Assembly (NCBI RefSeq): GCF_028610675.1 | Contig: NZ_JAQQWS010000013.1 | Location: 16,167 to 80,166 of the forward strand | DNA from: Alkalihalobacillus pseudalcaliphilus | Lineage (GTDB): Bacteria; Bacillota; Bacilli; Bacillales; Bacillaceae_D | Reading direction: 5' to 3' | Length of the DNA stretch: 64,000 nt | Shown here: positions 40,753 through 49,422 of the stretch, piece by piece | Layout: each line of letters begins with the position of its first letter | Numbering within the stretch: the stretch's first letter is position 1 | The notes under the pieces: model-generated | The model's input: the letters and a program-made list of their open reading frames with translations, nothing else | The model's database searches: none | Told to the model about the DNA's origin: nothing | Position numbers and translations under genes: made by a program

Positions 40753-42519
40753 TCAATCATATGATTTCGAACTCTCAATTTGTAAATTTAAATACTCTGC
40801 AAGTTTGCTTAACTCCTTTTTAGGTGCAGTTGGATCCCACAGACCCATTGCTTCATCGCTTAATCCAACTATTTCAGAAATTAATCTATCTGCGTTATAA
40901 TAGTAAGGGGAAAAGGATACTTGAGACTCACTATTTTGATTTCTAATCATAAAGATATCAGCTTCGTTACGATCACTGTTATAATCCGGCAAAATTTCGA
41001 ATATATCATTTAAATTCGAGCTATCATCAAATATGATTATTTTATTCAAATGATAGTACTTATCGTCTAAGTAATAGTTAAAGAGAAATGAGATACAAAA
41101 TAATTTAAAATTAGAATCAACCCCATTAAGGTACAACTCTAAACCAGGAATCTTATCAATGAAAAATTCATATCTATTACTAAATAGAAGGATTTTTATG
41201 TTATCAATTCCTAACTCATTTTTTATCCGATCACATATTCCCCTTAAAATCTTAGAACTATCAAAACTTATATCTAACCCATTATAAAAATTTTTCAGTT
41301 CTAAAATTTTCGATTCAAGAAAGTTAAAATTGATAATTAATACATTTTCATACTCATCAAGTTGAGAATTGAAGACATTACTTATTTCAATGGAGTTATG
41401 AATATTTTCTAAAGGATAATCGAAATTATCATATTCAAAGTCTACATCCCCTATATTAACTACTTCCTCTATTAATTTATCCCTAGGAGTATAATCAACG
41501 GGTAATATATCGTCTAAATATTCAAACGGAATTATAAATTTCTCATTATTTTTATTCGTAAATAAATAATTTTCTAATAGATATGGTGAGGTGAATATTT
41601 CAAATTTGGCATTATTTTCACCTCTGCGTCGGAACATTTTAATTAGAGCAGTATGTATATTTTTCTTAACTTCACAAAAATAGATATTATTATAATCAAA
41701 ACTATAGAAGACTACATATTCAGGTATATAAGATGTTATAGATTTATGTGCACTCCTGATCGTTTTTCTATATTCAATCTCATCCATATCTTTTTGACTG
41801 AATACTTTTGTTAGACCCGTAAAATCAGAACCTGTTATGATATTATCTTTTCTTATTATTAAATTAATTAATTTTTTGTTCTTAAATTCTTCATCATAAA
41901 AAAAATATAATAAATCGTCATTCCATTCTATATCCTTATGTATACAAATACCGCAAAAAGCACCCCCTACGCCATAATTCAAAAAGTTATTTTTTATGGA
42001 GATCATTTGTAAATATGCTGTAGCTGCGGTTACTTTTTTTCTTGGCAAATAACTATCATCAGGATATGTTATTGTGAAATCTTCCATTAAATTATTTAAA
42101 TCTGGTATTTTACTTCCACTTCCTATAGCTACATATTGATCTATCTCCTTAATTTCATAGTTATTCAAATAATATAATTTGTTATTCTCATCATTCTTTA
42201 CAGCTAAAAGTATTTCTGACTCGGATAATATTCCTGGTAAATAATTTAAAATTTCTTCAATAGAGAAACGGTCTATATAATCTTTCACATCGTCAAATAT
42301 TTTTATATTTTTCCCTGCATAAGCGACAACAATATTATTCTTTACAAAAATTTTTGTGACTGTCTCTGCAATAAAATAAGAGTTATATTCTCCATAAAGT
42401 TCTCCTAAACTCGATAATGTTTCATCATTCTTAAAAGCGATTTCTGTTTTGGCTGATGTAAGTGAATCAGAAACAATATAGATTTCATTTTCAGATTTCC
42501 AAGCAAAGCAATATGTCAT
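40753..42519 (-). CDS. Ntn-hydrolase-like protein (proteasome beta/HslV-like N-terminus) in the defence island
   Basis: A 588-residue protein. The ATG has GGAGG eight bases upstream and gives MTYCFAWKSENEIYIVSDSL: Thr2 would become N-terminal after Met removal, followed by a strand-turn-strand and SDS, as in HslV and proteasome beta subunits (Ntn hydrolases with Thr nucleophile). ATVTKIFVKNNIVVAYAGK and YVAIGSGSK fit the continued sandwich. The C-terminal half (from ~residue 250) is unlike anything I know. A protease or amidase effector in anti-phage defence is the working idea, not shown. Confidence 0.55.
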   Translation of the reverse strand: MTYCFAWKSENEIYIVSDSLTSAKTEIAFKNDETLSSLGELYGEYNSYFIAETVTKIFVKNNIVVAYAGKNIKIFDDVKDYIDRFSIEEILNYLPGILSESEILLAVKNDENNKLYYLNNYEIKEIDQYVAIGSGSKIPDLNNLMEDFTITYPDDSYLPRKKVTAATAYLQMISIKNNFLNYGVGGAFCGICIHKDIEWNDDLLYFFYDEEFKNKKLINLIIRKDNIITGSDFTGLTKVFSQKDMDEIEYRKTIRSAHKSITSYIPEYVVFYSFDYNNIYFCEVKKNIHTALIKMFRRRGENNAKFEIFTSPYLLENYLFTNKNNEKFIIPFEYLDDILPVDYTPRDKLIEEVVNIGDVDFEYDNFDYPLENIHNSIEISNVFNSQLDEYENVLIINFNFLESKILELKNFYNGLDISFDSSKILRGICDRIKNELGIDNIKILLFSNRYEFFIDKIPGLELYLNGVDSNFKLFCISFLFNYYLDDKYYHLNKIIIFDDSSNLNDIFEILPDYNSDRNEADIFMIRNQNSESQVSFSPYYYNADRLISEIVGLSDEAMGLWDPTAPKKELSKLAEYLNLQIESSKSYD

Positions 42520-42840
42520 TTTTCTGTCCTCCACAGTAAAATATATTCAGTTAGTTGAACATTTCTCAAGTAAAAGCTTTCATTATAATTTTAGTTTTTA
42601 AAATAATGATTTGATTTGCAAACAATTTGCATTTTTTAGTAAGCTGCCTGACAGTGATTCAAGTTATAATATTTAATGGTACATATTTCTATACAAATAT
42701 TAGCGAGGTGAATGTAAATAAATTACTTAACTACTTTAAACCACGACATACAAGGTATAAAGAAACTGTTACTAGAAGGGCGAAACTCTATAAATTACAG
42801 TGCTATCTTCAGCTACTCTCATCTCCGAGACACCTGTATA

Positions 42841-43779
42841 ATGCTCTATGAAGCAAACAAAGTATTGAAGAATACAGAAATTATTCAAGGTGATTTGCCT
42901 AATATGGAAGTAATTGAAGAGATTCGTCATAAAGTAAAAACAACACAAGGTAATAATAATAGAGTAATGTTTAAAAAATTACTTGAGGCACACGTGAGCC
43001 TCATCGGTAATGACATAGACAATTTAGGTTTCTATTTAGATGGAGATACGTTAGTAGGGAGTACCTTATTCTCGACATATATTTTTGATGGTACACCTCT
43101 ACAAAATGTATACGACAAAGCTGCGTATACAGATTTAACAAGTGAACTAGGGGAATTATTGCAGTTACTTATTACTTTAATAGATCGCGATGTTGACCTA
43201 GAGTCTAAACCTTTGCTGCTGAAAGATGCTAAAAGATATAAAGGGAAGGACATATGGGATAAAATCTTCTTTACGGATGATATCAGCTATAATGTGTTTT
43301 TAACTCGAATACTACTTATACAAAGCGAGATCACCTCTTGCATTTGGATGAAGGAGCATCTAAATTATAAATCCACAGCGTTTAATTTTGATAAATATAT
43401 ATTGTTACGTCTTACGTCAATTAAAATGTTTGAGATTATGAGGAATATAGAAGATATTCGTGAGCGACTTAAAGGACACTGGGTAGATCTTAATTACAAT
43501 GTTTTGGATGAAAAAATTCAGCAATATGTTGGTAAGCATAAAAAAGAGATGACCACTCTAAGAAATATGTTGCACTACAGTAATGAGTGTATAAACTTTT
43601 ACGACTATGTTATTCAGCAATTAAATGCAGATCCTAACTATGTCGACGACCTGTTGAATACTATTTTTGAAGAATATATTATTCCATTTAGAAAAGTTAT
43701 TTCAGATAATATAGACATTACGAATTATCAAAGTATGAATATATTTGAGAAAATAGTTAAAAGGTTAAAAACAAAATAA
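42841..43779 (+). CDS. Unknown protein in the Tn7-like element, probably N-terminally interrupted
   Basis: A 312-residue helix-rich soluble protein from ATG 42841, without a good ribosome binding site there. In the same frame the sequence is open back to a TAA at 42715-42717, reads like protein (NHDIQGIKKLLLEGRNSINY, FSYSHLRDTCI), and directly before that TAA stands an ATG (42712) with GAGGTG upstream. So the natural start seems to be ATG at 42712 with a stop as second codon. The gene may be a pseudogene or start internally. Family unknown; divergent from the Ntn-like gene. Confidence 0.6.
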   Translation: MLYEANKVLKNTEIIQGDLPNMEVIEEIRHKVKTTQGNNNRVMFKKLLEAHVSLIGNDIDNLGFYLDGDTLVGSTLFSTYIFDGTPLQNVYDKAAYTDLTSELGELLQLLITLIDRDVDLESKPLLLKDAKRYKGKDIWDKIFFTDDISYNVFLTRILLIQSEITSCIWMKEHLNYKSTAFNFDKYILLRLTSIKMFEIMRNIEDIRERLKGHWVDLNYNVLDEKIQQYVGKHKKEMTTLRNMLHYSNECINFYDYVIQQLNADPNYVDDLLNTIFEEYIIPFRKVISDNIDITNYQSMNIFEKIVKRLKTK

Positions 43780-43803
43780 AATCTACTAGTTAAATTTTAA
43801 CTA

Positions 43804-43835
43804 AAAAACCGTATACGTAATCATACGGTTTTTTA
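43804..43835. terminator. Bidirectional terminator between two cargo genes
   Basis: AAAAAACCGTAT pairs perfectly with ATACGGTTTTTT; A- and T-runs serve both directions for the converging genes. Confidence 0.85.
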
Positions 43836-43899
43836 GTTTCTTAATATATCCTGAAGTTACTTAAAACTTCATTATTACCATAAGTCGCCGATGGTATAA

Positions 43900-44424
43900 T
43901 CATAGTTCTTTGTCTTTCTCTGTCAGTATTATTAGATTATCTTTTCTAGATAATCTAATGGAATGATCCAGAATAATATTTAAAGAATTTAACCTTGAAG
44001 TTGTATCGTCACTATTTTCACCTTCACAATAATATAGTACTTTTTTTAAAGTACTTTTCAAATATTTTATACTTACCTTATCAAAATTTTTCTTATTGAT
44101 CTCGTTAAAGATAAAGTCAGAAGAAATATTAATCAGTAAATCTCGAATCTTATATTCATTATCAGATCTACATTTTGAATTTATTTCTAAATCAGTTACA
44201 TTCATCAAACCAAAAACTATTGAATCCAAATTATCAAAAGAAACACTTTGAGTAACGTCATCTCTAATTTGTTTAACGTTCCGAGTAAATTGATTTTTTT
44301 CAGTGTCGTTTCCTTTAACATTACTATGATATTCGTGAGCATAGTTTATAAAAATTTTAAACTCCTTGTCACTTAAGCTTTTTAATAAGTTTCTAACAAC
44401 ATCACTAAATTCAAAACTCGACAT
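43900..44424 (-). CDS. Unknown protein next to the right end of the Tn7-like element
   Basis: A 174-residue, charged, mostly helical protein without signal peptide or membrane segment; AGGGGG lies seven bases before the ATG. Not recognised. It converges on the 312-residue gene across a terminator. As cargo at the element end it may be part of the defence island or its regulation. Confidence 0.65.
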   Translation of the reverse strand: MSSFEFSDVVRNLLKSLSDKEFKIFINYAHEYHSNVKGNDTEKNQFTRNVKQIRDDVTQSVSFDNLDSIVFGLMNVTDLEINSKCRSDNEYKIRDLLINISSDFIFNEINKKNFDKVSIKYLKSTLKKVLYYCEGENSDDTTSRLNSLNIILDHSIRLSRKDNLIILTEKDKEL

Positions 44425-44443
44425 ATTATCCCCCTAATAAATA

Positions 44444-44472
44444 ATCCCTCACACTTTTAAAGTATGAGGGAT
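44444..44472 (-). terminator. Hairpin inside the right end, able to terminate glmS transcripts
   Basis: ATCCCTCA and TGAGGGAT form the stem; on the minus strand TTATTTATTA follows. It lies 115 bases past the glmS stop and could replace the native terminator displaced by the insertion. Confidence 0.5.
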
Positions 44473-44514
44473 CTTTGATGTGAGATTAAGATTTAGAAAA
44501 TTTAATTCGATTTC

Positions 44515-44547
44515 AGTTACCATCTTTTTTGTCCGGTTACCATCTTT
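44515..44547. repeat. Right-end TnsB-type repeats
   Basis: AGTTACCATCTTT at 44515-44527 and GGTTACCATCTTT at 44535-44547, the inverse orientation of the left-end repeats. Confidence 0.8.
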
Positions 44548-44561
44548 TTTGTAACTCGACA

Positions 44562-44566
44562 TTTAT
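44562..44566. repeat. Right 5-bp target duplication (TTTAT), attTn7
   Basis: Matches 35576-35580. It lies 20 bases from the glmS stop codon. Confidence 0.6.
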
Positions 44567-44586
44567 TTCTACAACTTTGATTTATC

Positions 44587-46389
44587 CTACTCCACCGTCA
44601 CACTTTTTGCGAGGTTACGTGGCTTATCTACGTCACAATCGCGGTGTAGTGCTGCGTAGTAGGCGATCAGTTGTAATGGTAAGACAGATACGATTGGTGT
44701 TAAATATTCGTGGACGGTTGGGATGACAAAGGCGTCCGTTTCTTCTGCCATGCCTTCCATAGAGATGATGCATGGGCTTGCGCCTCGTGCAGCAACCTCT
44801 TTGACGTTACCACGAATGCTTAGGTTCACATGTTCTTGTGTCGCTAAGGCAATAACTGGTGTGCCTTGTTCAATTAAGGCAATCGTTCCGTGCTTTAGTT
44901 CTCCGCCTGCAAATCCTTCTGCTTGGATATAAGAAATTTCTTTGAGCTTTAAGGCACCTTCTAGACATACATAGTAGTCGAGGGCACGGCCGATAAAGAA
45001 GCAATTTCTTGATACAGAAAGGAAGTGACGAGCTACTTTTTCAAGCTTATCCTTCTGGTCTGTGAGGACCTCCATCGCATTCGCTACGATCGCGAGCTCT
45101 TGCAATGGGTCAAAATCAAGTTCAATGCCTTGTGCATTGGCTGTATCAACAGCAAGTAGAGTAAAGACGGCCATTTGGGCAGTGTAAGCTTTGGTTGAAG
45201 CTACGGCGATTTCAGGTCCTGCATATGTGTGCAGCGTGAAATCTGCTTCACGAGAAAGCGTGGAACCAGGTACGTTCGTAATCGTTAACGCACGGTATCC
45301 TTGCTTTTTCACTTCCACCAACACACCACGAAGGTCGGCCGTTTCTCCACTTTGCGAAATAAATACAAAGAGTGGGTTCTCAGATAGAAGCGGCATATTG
45401 TATAAGAATTCACTTGCAATATGAACTTCTACTGGGCGTTTGGCTATTTTCTCTATTAATTGTTGTCCGACAAGACCAGCATGATAACTAGTTCCTGCGG
45501 CAATCACATAAATACGATCAGATTGCTTCATCGCATCACGAATATCATCGTCTAAGCGAATCGAACCATCTTCGTTTTGATATTTTTGGATAATATTACG
45601 AATAACAAAAGGCTGCTCATCAATTTCTTTTAACATGTAATGAGGGTATGTGCCTTTTTCAATATCACTTGCATCATATTCAGCTGTAAATGGTTCACGT
45701 GTCTTCACTTCACCTGATAATGTCTTAATCTCCACATTATCACTACGTAAAATCACATATTCCTCATCCATAATTTCAAGGAATTGTTTTGTGATTTGTA
45801 GCATCGCCATCGCGTCAGATGCAATCACATTTGCCTCTTCAGCTAATCCAATTAGTAACGGGCTCTTATTTTTACCGACATAAATCACATCGCTATTTTC
45901 GCCATCTAATAAGGCAATCGCATAAGACCCTTTTAATAAAGATAAAGTATGGCTAAATGCAGCTTCAACAGACATGCCTTCACCAACAAATTTTTCAATT
46001 AATAAAACGATAATTTCTGTATCTGTTTCACTTGAAGGTGAGACATTTGCTAAATATTCTCGTGATAATAATTCGTAGTTCTCAATCACTCCATTATGAA
46101 CTAACGTAAAACGCTCAGTTTTACTTTGATGCGGATGTGCATTAACACGACTTGGTTCTCCGTGTGTTGCCCAACGTGTGTGACCGATCCCTACTGTTCC
46201 CGCAGCTCCCGGATCAACAGCCTCACGTAAAGTCGCAATTCGTCCCTTTTCCTTGAATACTTCAATGCCCTCTTCTGCAACTAAGGCAATACCGGCTGAG
46301 TCATAGCCACGGTATTCAAGCTTCTCTAGTCCTTTTAAAAGAACTTCCTTCGCATCATTTTGTCCAATATATCCTACAATTCCACACAT
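44587..46389 (-). CDS. glmS: Glutamine-fructose-6-phosphate aminotransferase
   Basis: A 600-residue GlmS. The start is MCGIVGYIGQ, so Cys2 becomes the N-terminal nucleophile of the glutaminase domain (residues 2-~235; HTRWATHGEPS, NAHPH, HNGVIENY). Two SIS domains follow (GTSYHAG, ISQSGETADL, STKAYTAQ) and the C-terminus ends LAKSVTVE. It makes glucosamine-6-phosphate from fructose-6-phosphate and glutamine for cell-wall synthesis. GGGAGG lies seven bases upstream. Control is by the glmS ribozyme in its leader. The C-terminal codons serve as TnsD recognition sequence. Confidence 0.98.
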   Translation of the reverse strand: MCGIVGYIGQNDAKEVLLKGLEKLEYRGYDSAGIALVAEEGIEVFKEKGRIATLREAVDPGAAGTVGIGHTRWATHGEPSRVNAHPHQSKTERFTLVHNGVIENYELLSREYLANVSPSSETDTEIIVLLIEKFVGEGMSVEAAFSHTLSLLKGSYAIALLDGENSDVIYVGKNKSPLLIGLAEEANVIASDAMAMLQITKQFLEIMDEEYVILRSDNVEIKTLSGEVKTREPFTAEYDASDIEKGTYPHYMLKEIDEQPFVIRNIIQKYQNEDGSIRLDDDIRDAMKQSDRIYVIAAGTSYHAGLVGQQLIEKIAKRPVEVHIASEFLYNMPLLSENPLFVFISQSGETADLRGVLVEVKKQGYRALTITNVPGSTLSREADFTLHTYAGPEIAVASTKAYTAQMAVFTLLAVDTANAQGIELDFDPLQELAIVANAMEVLTDQKDKLEKVARHFLSVSRNCFFIGRALDYYVCLEGALKLKEISYIQAEGFAGGELKHGTIALIEQGTPVIALATQEHVNLSIRGNVKEVAARGASPCIISMEGMAEETDAFVIPTVHEYLTPIVSVLPLQLIAYYAALHRDCDVDKPRNLAKSVTVE

Positions 46390-46410
46390 AATGTTACCTC
46401 CCATAATATC

Positions 46411-46444
46411 GGGGGCAAGCATCCATAGGGGCATACTCGCCCCC
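46411..46444 (-). promoter_or_regulatory. Stable hairpin between ribozyme and glmS start
   Basis: GGGGGCAAGCAT and ATACTCGCCCCC form a 12-bp stem (with G-U pairs on the RNA) ending 16 bases before the Shine-Dalgarno. No T-run follows, so it is an mRNA leader structure rather than a terminator. Confidence 0.5.
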
Positions 46445-46451
46445 ACTCTTT

Positions 46452-46625
46452 TTTATTTGTTATGGGCATGTCGCTTTTGATTTTGTCCAAAGAGTCACCT
46501 CTTTGCTTTTTACAAAAGCTTTCGCGGCTGTCATGCGTCAACCGGAGGGCATCCGCCGAAATATCGATAAACCCTCTTCCTCGTCAACTGCTCATTTTCC
46601 GTCCAAAGCAGTTCAGGCGCTTGTC
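46452..46625 (-). ncRNA. glmS ribozyme (glucosamine-6-phosphate-activated self-cleaving riboswitch)
   Basis: On the minus strand the conserved core is visible in order: AAGCGCC with the cleavage site before GCGCC (between 46621 and 46620), P2 arms CTGAACTGC/GCAGTTGA, then GACGAGG, GGGTTTATCGA, TTTCGGCGGATGCC and TCCGG, and a P4-like AAAGAGGTGACTCTTT. This is the glmS ribozyme of Firmicutes. Glucosamine-6-phosphate triggers cleavage and so lowers glmS mRNA. Borders are approximate. Confidence 0.93.
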
Positions 46626-46757
46626 GTTATGATTACGTCATTCCATCCACCTTTCCATCATAGAATCGATTTTAATCATATCGTAATGTTGTCCGTACGT
46701 CAATCCATCGTCATCGTTCTTCAGGGGTAAGAGTAGTTTCAGCTACTCAACATAAAA

Positions 46758-46795
46758 ATATGCATAAGTGCCATAATCCGTGCACCTATGCATAT
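46758..46795 (-). terminator. Terminator between glmM and the glmS leader
   Basis: ATATGCATA(AGTGC) pairs with (GCACC)TATGCATAT; on the minus strand TTTTTAT follows. glmS therefore has its own promoter between here and the ribozyme. Confidence 0.65.
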
Positions 46796-46803
46796 CATTC
46801 ATA

Positions 46804-48150
46804 TTAATCAGCTAAGCCCATTTCCGCTTCAACGACTTTAGCAATAGATGTTACATATTCTTCACATAATTCCTCTGTTTTTGCTTCGACCATCACACGT
46901 ACGAGAGATTCTGTTCCGGAAGGGCGTACAAGCACACGACCTTCACCATTCATATCGGCCTCGACTTGATCGATTGCAGCCTTTACCTTTGCATTATCCG
47001 TTACACCGTGCTTATCAGAGACACGAATATTCACTAACCTCTGCGGGAAAGTTGGCATTTCACTAGCAAGGACAGATAATGGCTTTCCTGTTGCTTTTAA
47101 AATATTGACGAGTTGTAAAGCCGAGAGCATACCGTCCCCCGTTGTAATATAATCAAGGAAAATGATATGGCCAGACTGCTCACCACCGAGGTTAAAGTCA
47201 CCTTTTCTCATTTCCTCCATCACATAACGGTCACCTACAGCCGTTTGCTTAGCTTCAATACCTGCTGCTTCAAGTGCTTTATAAAAGCCAAGGTTACTCA
47301 TAACCGTTGACACAACCGTACCATGCTTGAGCCAGCCCTGCTCCTTCATATATTTCGCACAAATATACATGATTTTATCGCCATCGACGATTTGCCCTTT
47401 TTCATCAATAGCAATCAAGCGGTCTGCATCACCATCAAAAGCTAAACCGATATGTGCTTCTTTCTCAAGAACAAATTCAGCTAACTTTTCTGGATGTGTG
47501 GAGCCACAATCTTCGTTAATATTAACGCCATTTGGTGATGTACCAATCGTCGAAATATCAGCTTCTAAATCGGCAAATAAATAAGGGGCAATGGAAGATG
47601 CCGCACCATTAGCACAATCAAGAGCAACATGCAGACCCGAAAAATCTTGCTGTACGGTTTGTTTAAGGAACTGAACATATTTCTGAGCACCTTCAAAGTA
47701 TTCACTGACTTGGCCAATTGCTCCTCCTGTTGGACGCGGCAACTGATCCTCTTGATCTAAAAGGGCTTCAATTTCCGCTTCCTGTTCATCCAAAAGCTTA
47801 AAGCCGTCTGGACCAAAAAACTTAATTCCGTTATCTGGTACCGGGTTATGTGAAGCAGAAATCATCACACCGGCATTAGCACTCATCGCTTTTGTCAAAT
47901 ACGCAACACCTGGTGTCGAGATGACACCAAGACGCATCACTTCAACGCCAATCGATAATAAGCCAGCTGCTAAAGCATTCTCTAACATTTCACCTGAAAT
48001 ACGCGTGTCTCGACCGATAATAACACGAGGGTGCTCTGTGTCTTTTGTTAACACATAACCGCCCACTCGTCCTAACTTAAATGCAAGCTCCGGTGTCAGT
48101 TCGGTGTTTGCTTCACCTCGGACACCATCCGTACCAAAATATTTTCCCAT
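46804..48150 (-). CDS. glmM: Phosphoglucosamine mutase
   Basis: A 448-residue GlmM: MGKYFGTDGVRGEANTEL start, the phospho-Ser loop ISASHNPVPDNG near residue 100, the Mg site AFDGDADRLIAID, and C-terminal VRPSGTESLVRVMVEA. It converts glucosamine-6-phosphate to glucosamine-1-phosphate, the step after GlmS. It is the third gene of the cdaA-cdaR-glmM unit, a conserved arrangement linking c-di-AMP and cell-wall precursor synthesis; GlmM is known to bind and inhibit CdaA. Confidence 0.98.
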   Translation of the reverse strand: MGKYFGTDGVRGEANTELTPELAFKLGRVGGYVLTKDTEHPRVIIGRDTRISGEMLENALAAGLLSIGVEVMRLGVISTPGVAYLTKAMSANAGVMISASHNPVPDNGIKFFGPDGFKLLDEQEAEIEALLDQEDQLPRPTGGAIGQVSEYFEGAQKYVQFLKQTVQQDFSGLHVALDCANGAASSIAPYLFADLEADISTIGTSPNGVNINEDCGSTHPEKLAEFVLEKEAHIGLAFDGDADRLIAIDEKGQIVDGDKIMYICAKYMKEQGWLKHGTVVSTVMSNLGFYKALEAAGIEAKQTAVGDRYVMEEMRKGDFNLGGEQSGHIIFLDYITTGDGMLSALQLVNILKATGKPLSVLASEMPTFPQRLVNIRVSDKHGVTDNAKVKAAIDQVEADMNGEGRVLVRPSGTESLVRVMVEAKTEELCEEYVTSIAKVVEAEMGLAD

Positions 48151-48174
48151 TATTTATTCTCTCCTTCAAACAAA

Positions 48175-49422
48175 TCAATCATCATCTGTATCCTCTAAAC
48201 GGATCGTTACAGTTATGATCGTTTCACTCACTTCATACTGAAAATCACGTGGACCATTCACTTGCACGTCAACCTCATGATCGCCTTCACCTTCTTGGCT
48301 GACATCAACAAAAACTTGAATATCATCCCGTGTTAATTCCTCAAGTCTAGATGCAGCCCCTCTAGCAATGACCTGAATCGTTGATGGCTCACCGTCTGCT
48401 AACGCTACATCTGCTTCAGGTGCAGCTCCTGAAATTTGTATCGTAACATCATCAAATTCTTTTTCCTCTGTTTCCGAAATGACTGGTGTCACGGTGACCG
48501 TTTCTGGTTCTACCTTCTCCACGCCATCAGGAAGTGGCACTTCTAATTCCACCGGTTCACCATTCTCAAGATCCGCTAAATCTAAAATAACGCCCTCTAA
48601 CACATCAATTTCTTCAATAACTTCCTTCGGTCCAAAAATAATCACTTCTTTAGGCTCTAACGTCAATGATTCTAAGCTTAAGCCTTCAGGAAGACTTCCT
48701 TCTCTTGATACTTTAATCGGTACTGATTTATTAGGACTCGTAATCGGCACCGTTACTTCTACAATCGATGGCTCTGTCTCAAGAGATAATTCGTTTCCAC
48801 TCCGATCATAGAGCTTCACTGGCACGGTATCTTCCACTTCACCAGCTGACCCACTAATATTAACATATGCTTTCGCACTTGCAACCTCGGCGATCGAATC
48901 TCGTGCCGCCTTCACTGTTACATTAACAGGTGTCACAATCGGTGTCCCTACTGAATAACCTTCTTCAACCTCATCCTCATTCATTAATTCTACCGTAACT
49001 GGTAGCGAGTAGGTTTGTTTTTCTTGTAATACGACACGTGCATATTCCGGAACAACCGATACGGTTAAATCATTTCGAAAGCCTCGATGCTCAACCTGAA
49101 GCGTATGTGTTCCTTCCTCCAAATCAGTCACATCTACAAAAACTTCATAACTCGGTCTCATCATTTGAAACATTTGTATCGCTGTCTGGCTTCCTGTCAA
49201 AGTCACTTGCACCGTTTCCGTTTGATCAATCAGCGAATAATTATCTTCATCATAATAGACGGTTAATGGCACTTCTCCTACCGTATGTGTACTCGATGAT
49301 AAGGTCGGTAATAAACCTGGCTGATTATTCATATTATCTATGTTTACCATTGTAAAAAGCATGAGAGCAATAAAGAAAGCAATGATTTTCACAAACCAAT
49401 GACTACTAAATAATTTATCCAT
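48175..49422 (-). CDS. cdaR: CdaA regulatory protein CdaR (YbbR domains)
   Basis: A 415-residue protein with one N-terminal membrane segment (FVKIIAFFIALMLFTMVNI) and an extracellular part made of four YbbR-type beta repeats (recurring patterns VPLTVYYDEDNYSLIDQTET, TVELMNEDEVEEGYSV, VPIKVSREGSLPEGLS, VTIQISGAAPEADVAL). A very acidic surface agrees with an alkaliphile. It regulates the diadenylate cyclase CdaA across the membrane. Its start overlaps the cdaA end by eight bases. Confidence 0.95.
   Translation of the reverse strand: MDKLFSSHWFVKIIAFFIALMLFTMVNIDNMNNQPGLLPTLSSSTHTVGEVPLTVYYDEDNYSLIDQTETVQVTLTGSQTAIQMFQMMRPSYEVFVDVTDLEEGTHTLQVEHRGFRNDLTVSVVPEYARVVLQEKQTYSLPVTVELMNEDEVEEGYSVGTPIVTPVNVTVKAARDSIAEVASAKAYVNISGSAGEVEDTVPVKLYDRSGNELSLETEPSIVEVTVPITSPNKSVPIKVSREGSLPEGLSLESLTLEPKEVIIFGPKEVIEEIDVLEGVILDLADLENGEPVELEVPLPDGVEKVEPETVTVTPVISETEEKEFDDVTIQISGAAPEADVALADGEPSTIQVIARGAASRLEELTRDDIQVFVDVSQEGEGDHEVDVQVNGPRDFQYEVSETIITVTIRLEDTDDD

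Larger units (their letters stand above)
35581..44561. mobile_element. Tn7-like element at attTn7 downstream of glmS, carrying a defence island
   Basis: A ~9-kb block whose ends share GAGTTACAAAAAAGATGG in inverted orientation. The left end holds three AAAGATGGTAACT repeats (35595, 35662, 35716) and the right end two in opposite orientation (44515, 44535), as TnsB-binding sites do. The right end lies ~20 bases past the glmS stop, the classical Tn7 insertion point. Cargo: TnsD-like scrap, Gabija-like pair, Ntn-hydrolase-like protein, two unknown proteins. No tnsA, tnsB or tnsC is present, so it cannot move by itself. The outermost four bases differ (TAAT left, TGTC right). Confidence 0.82.
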
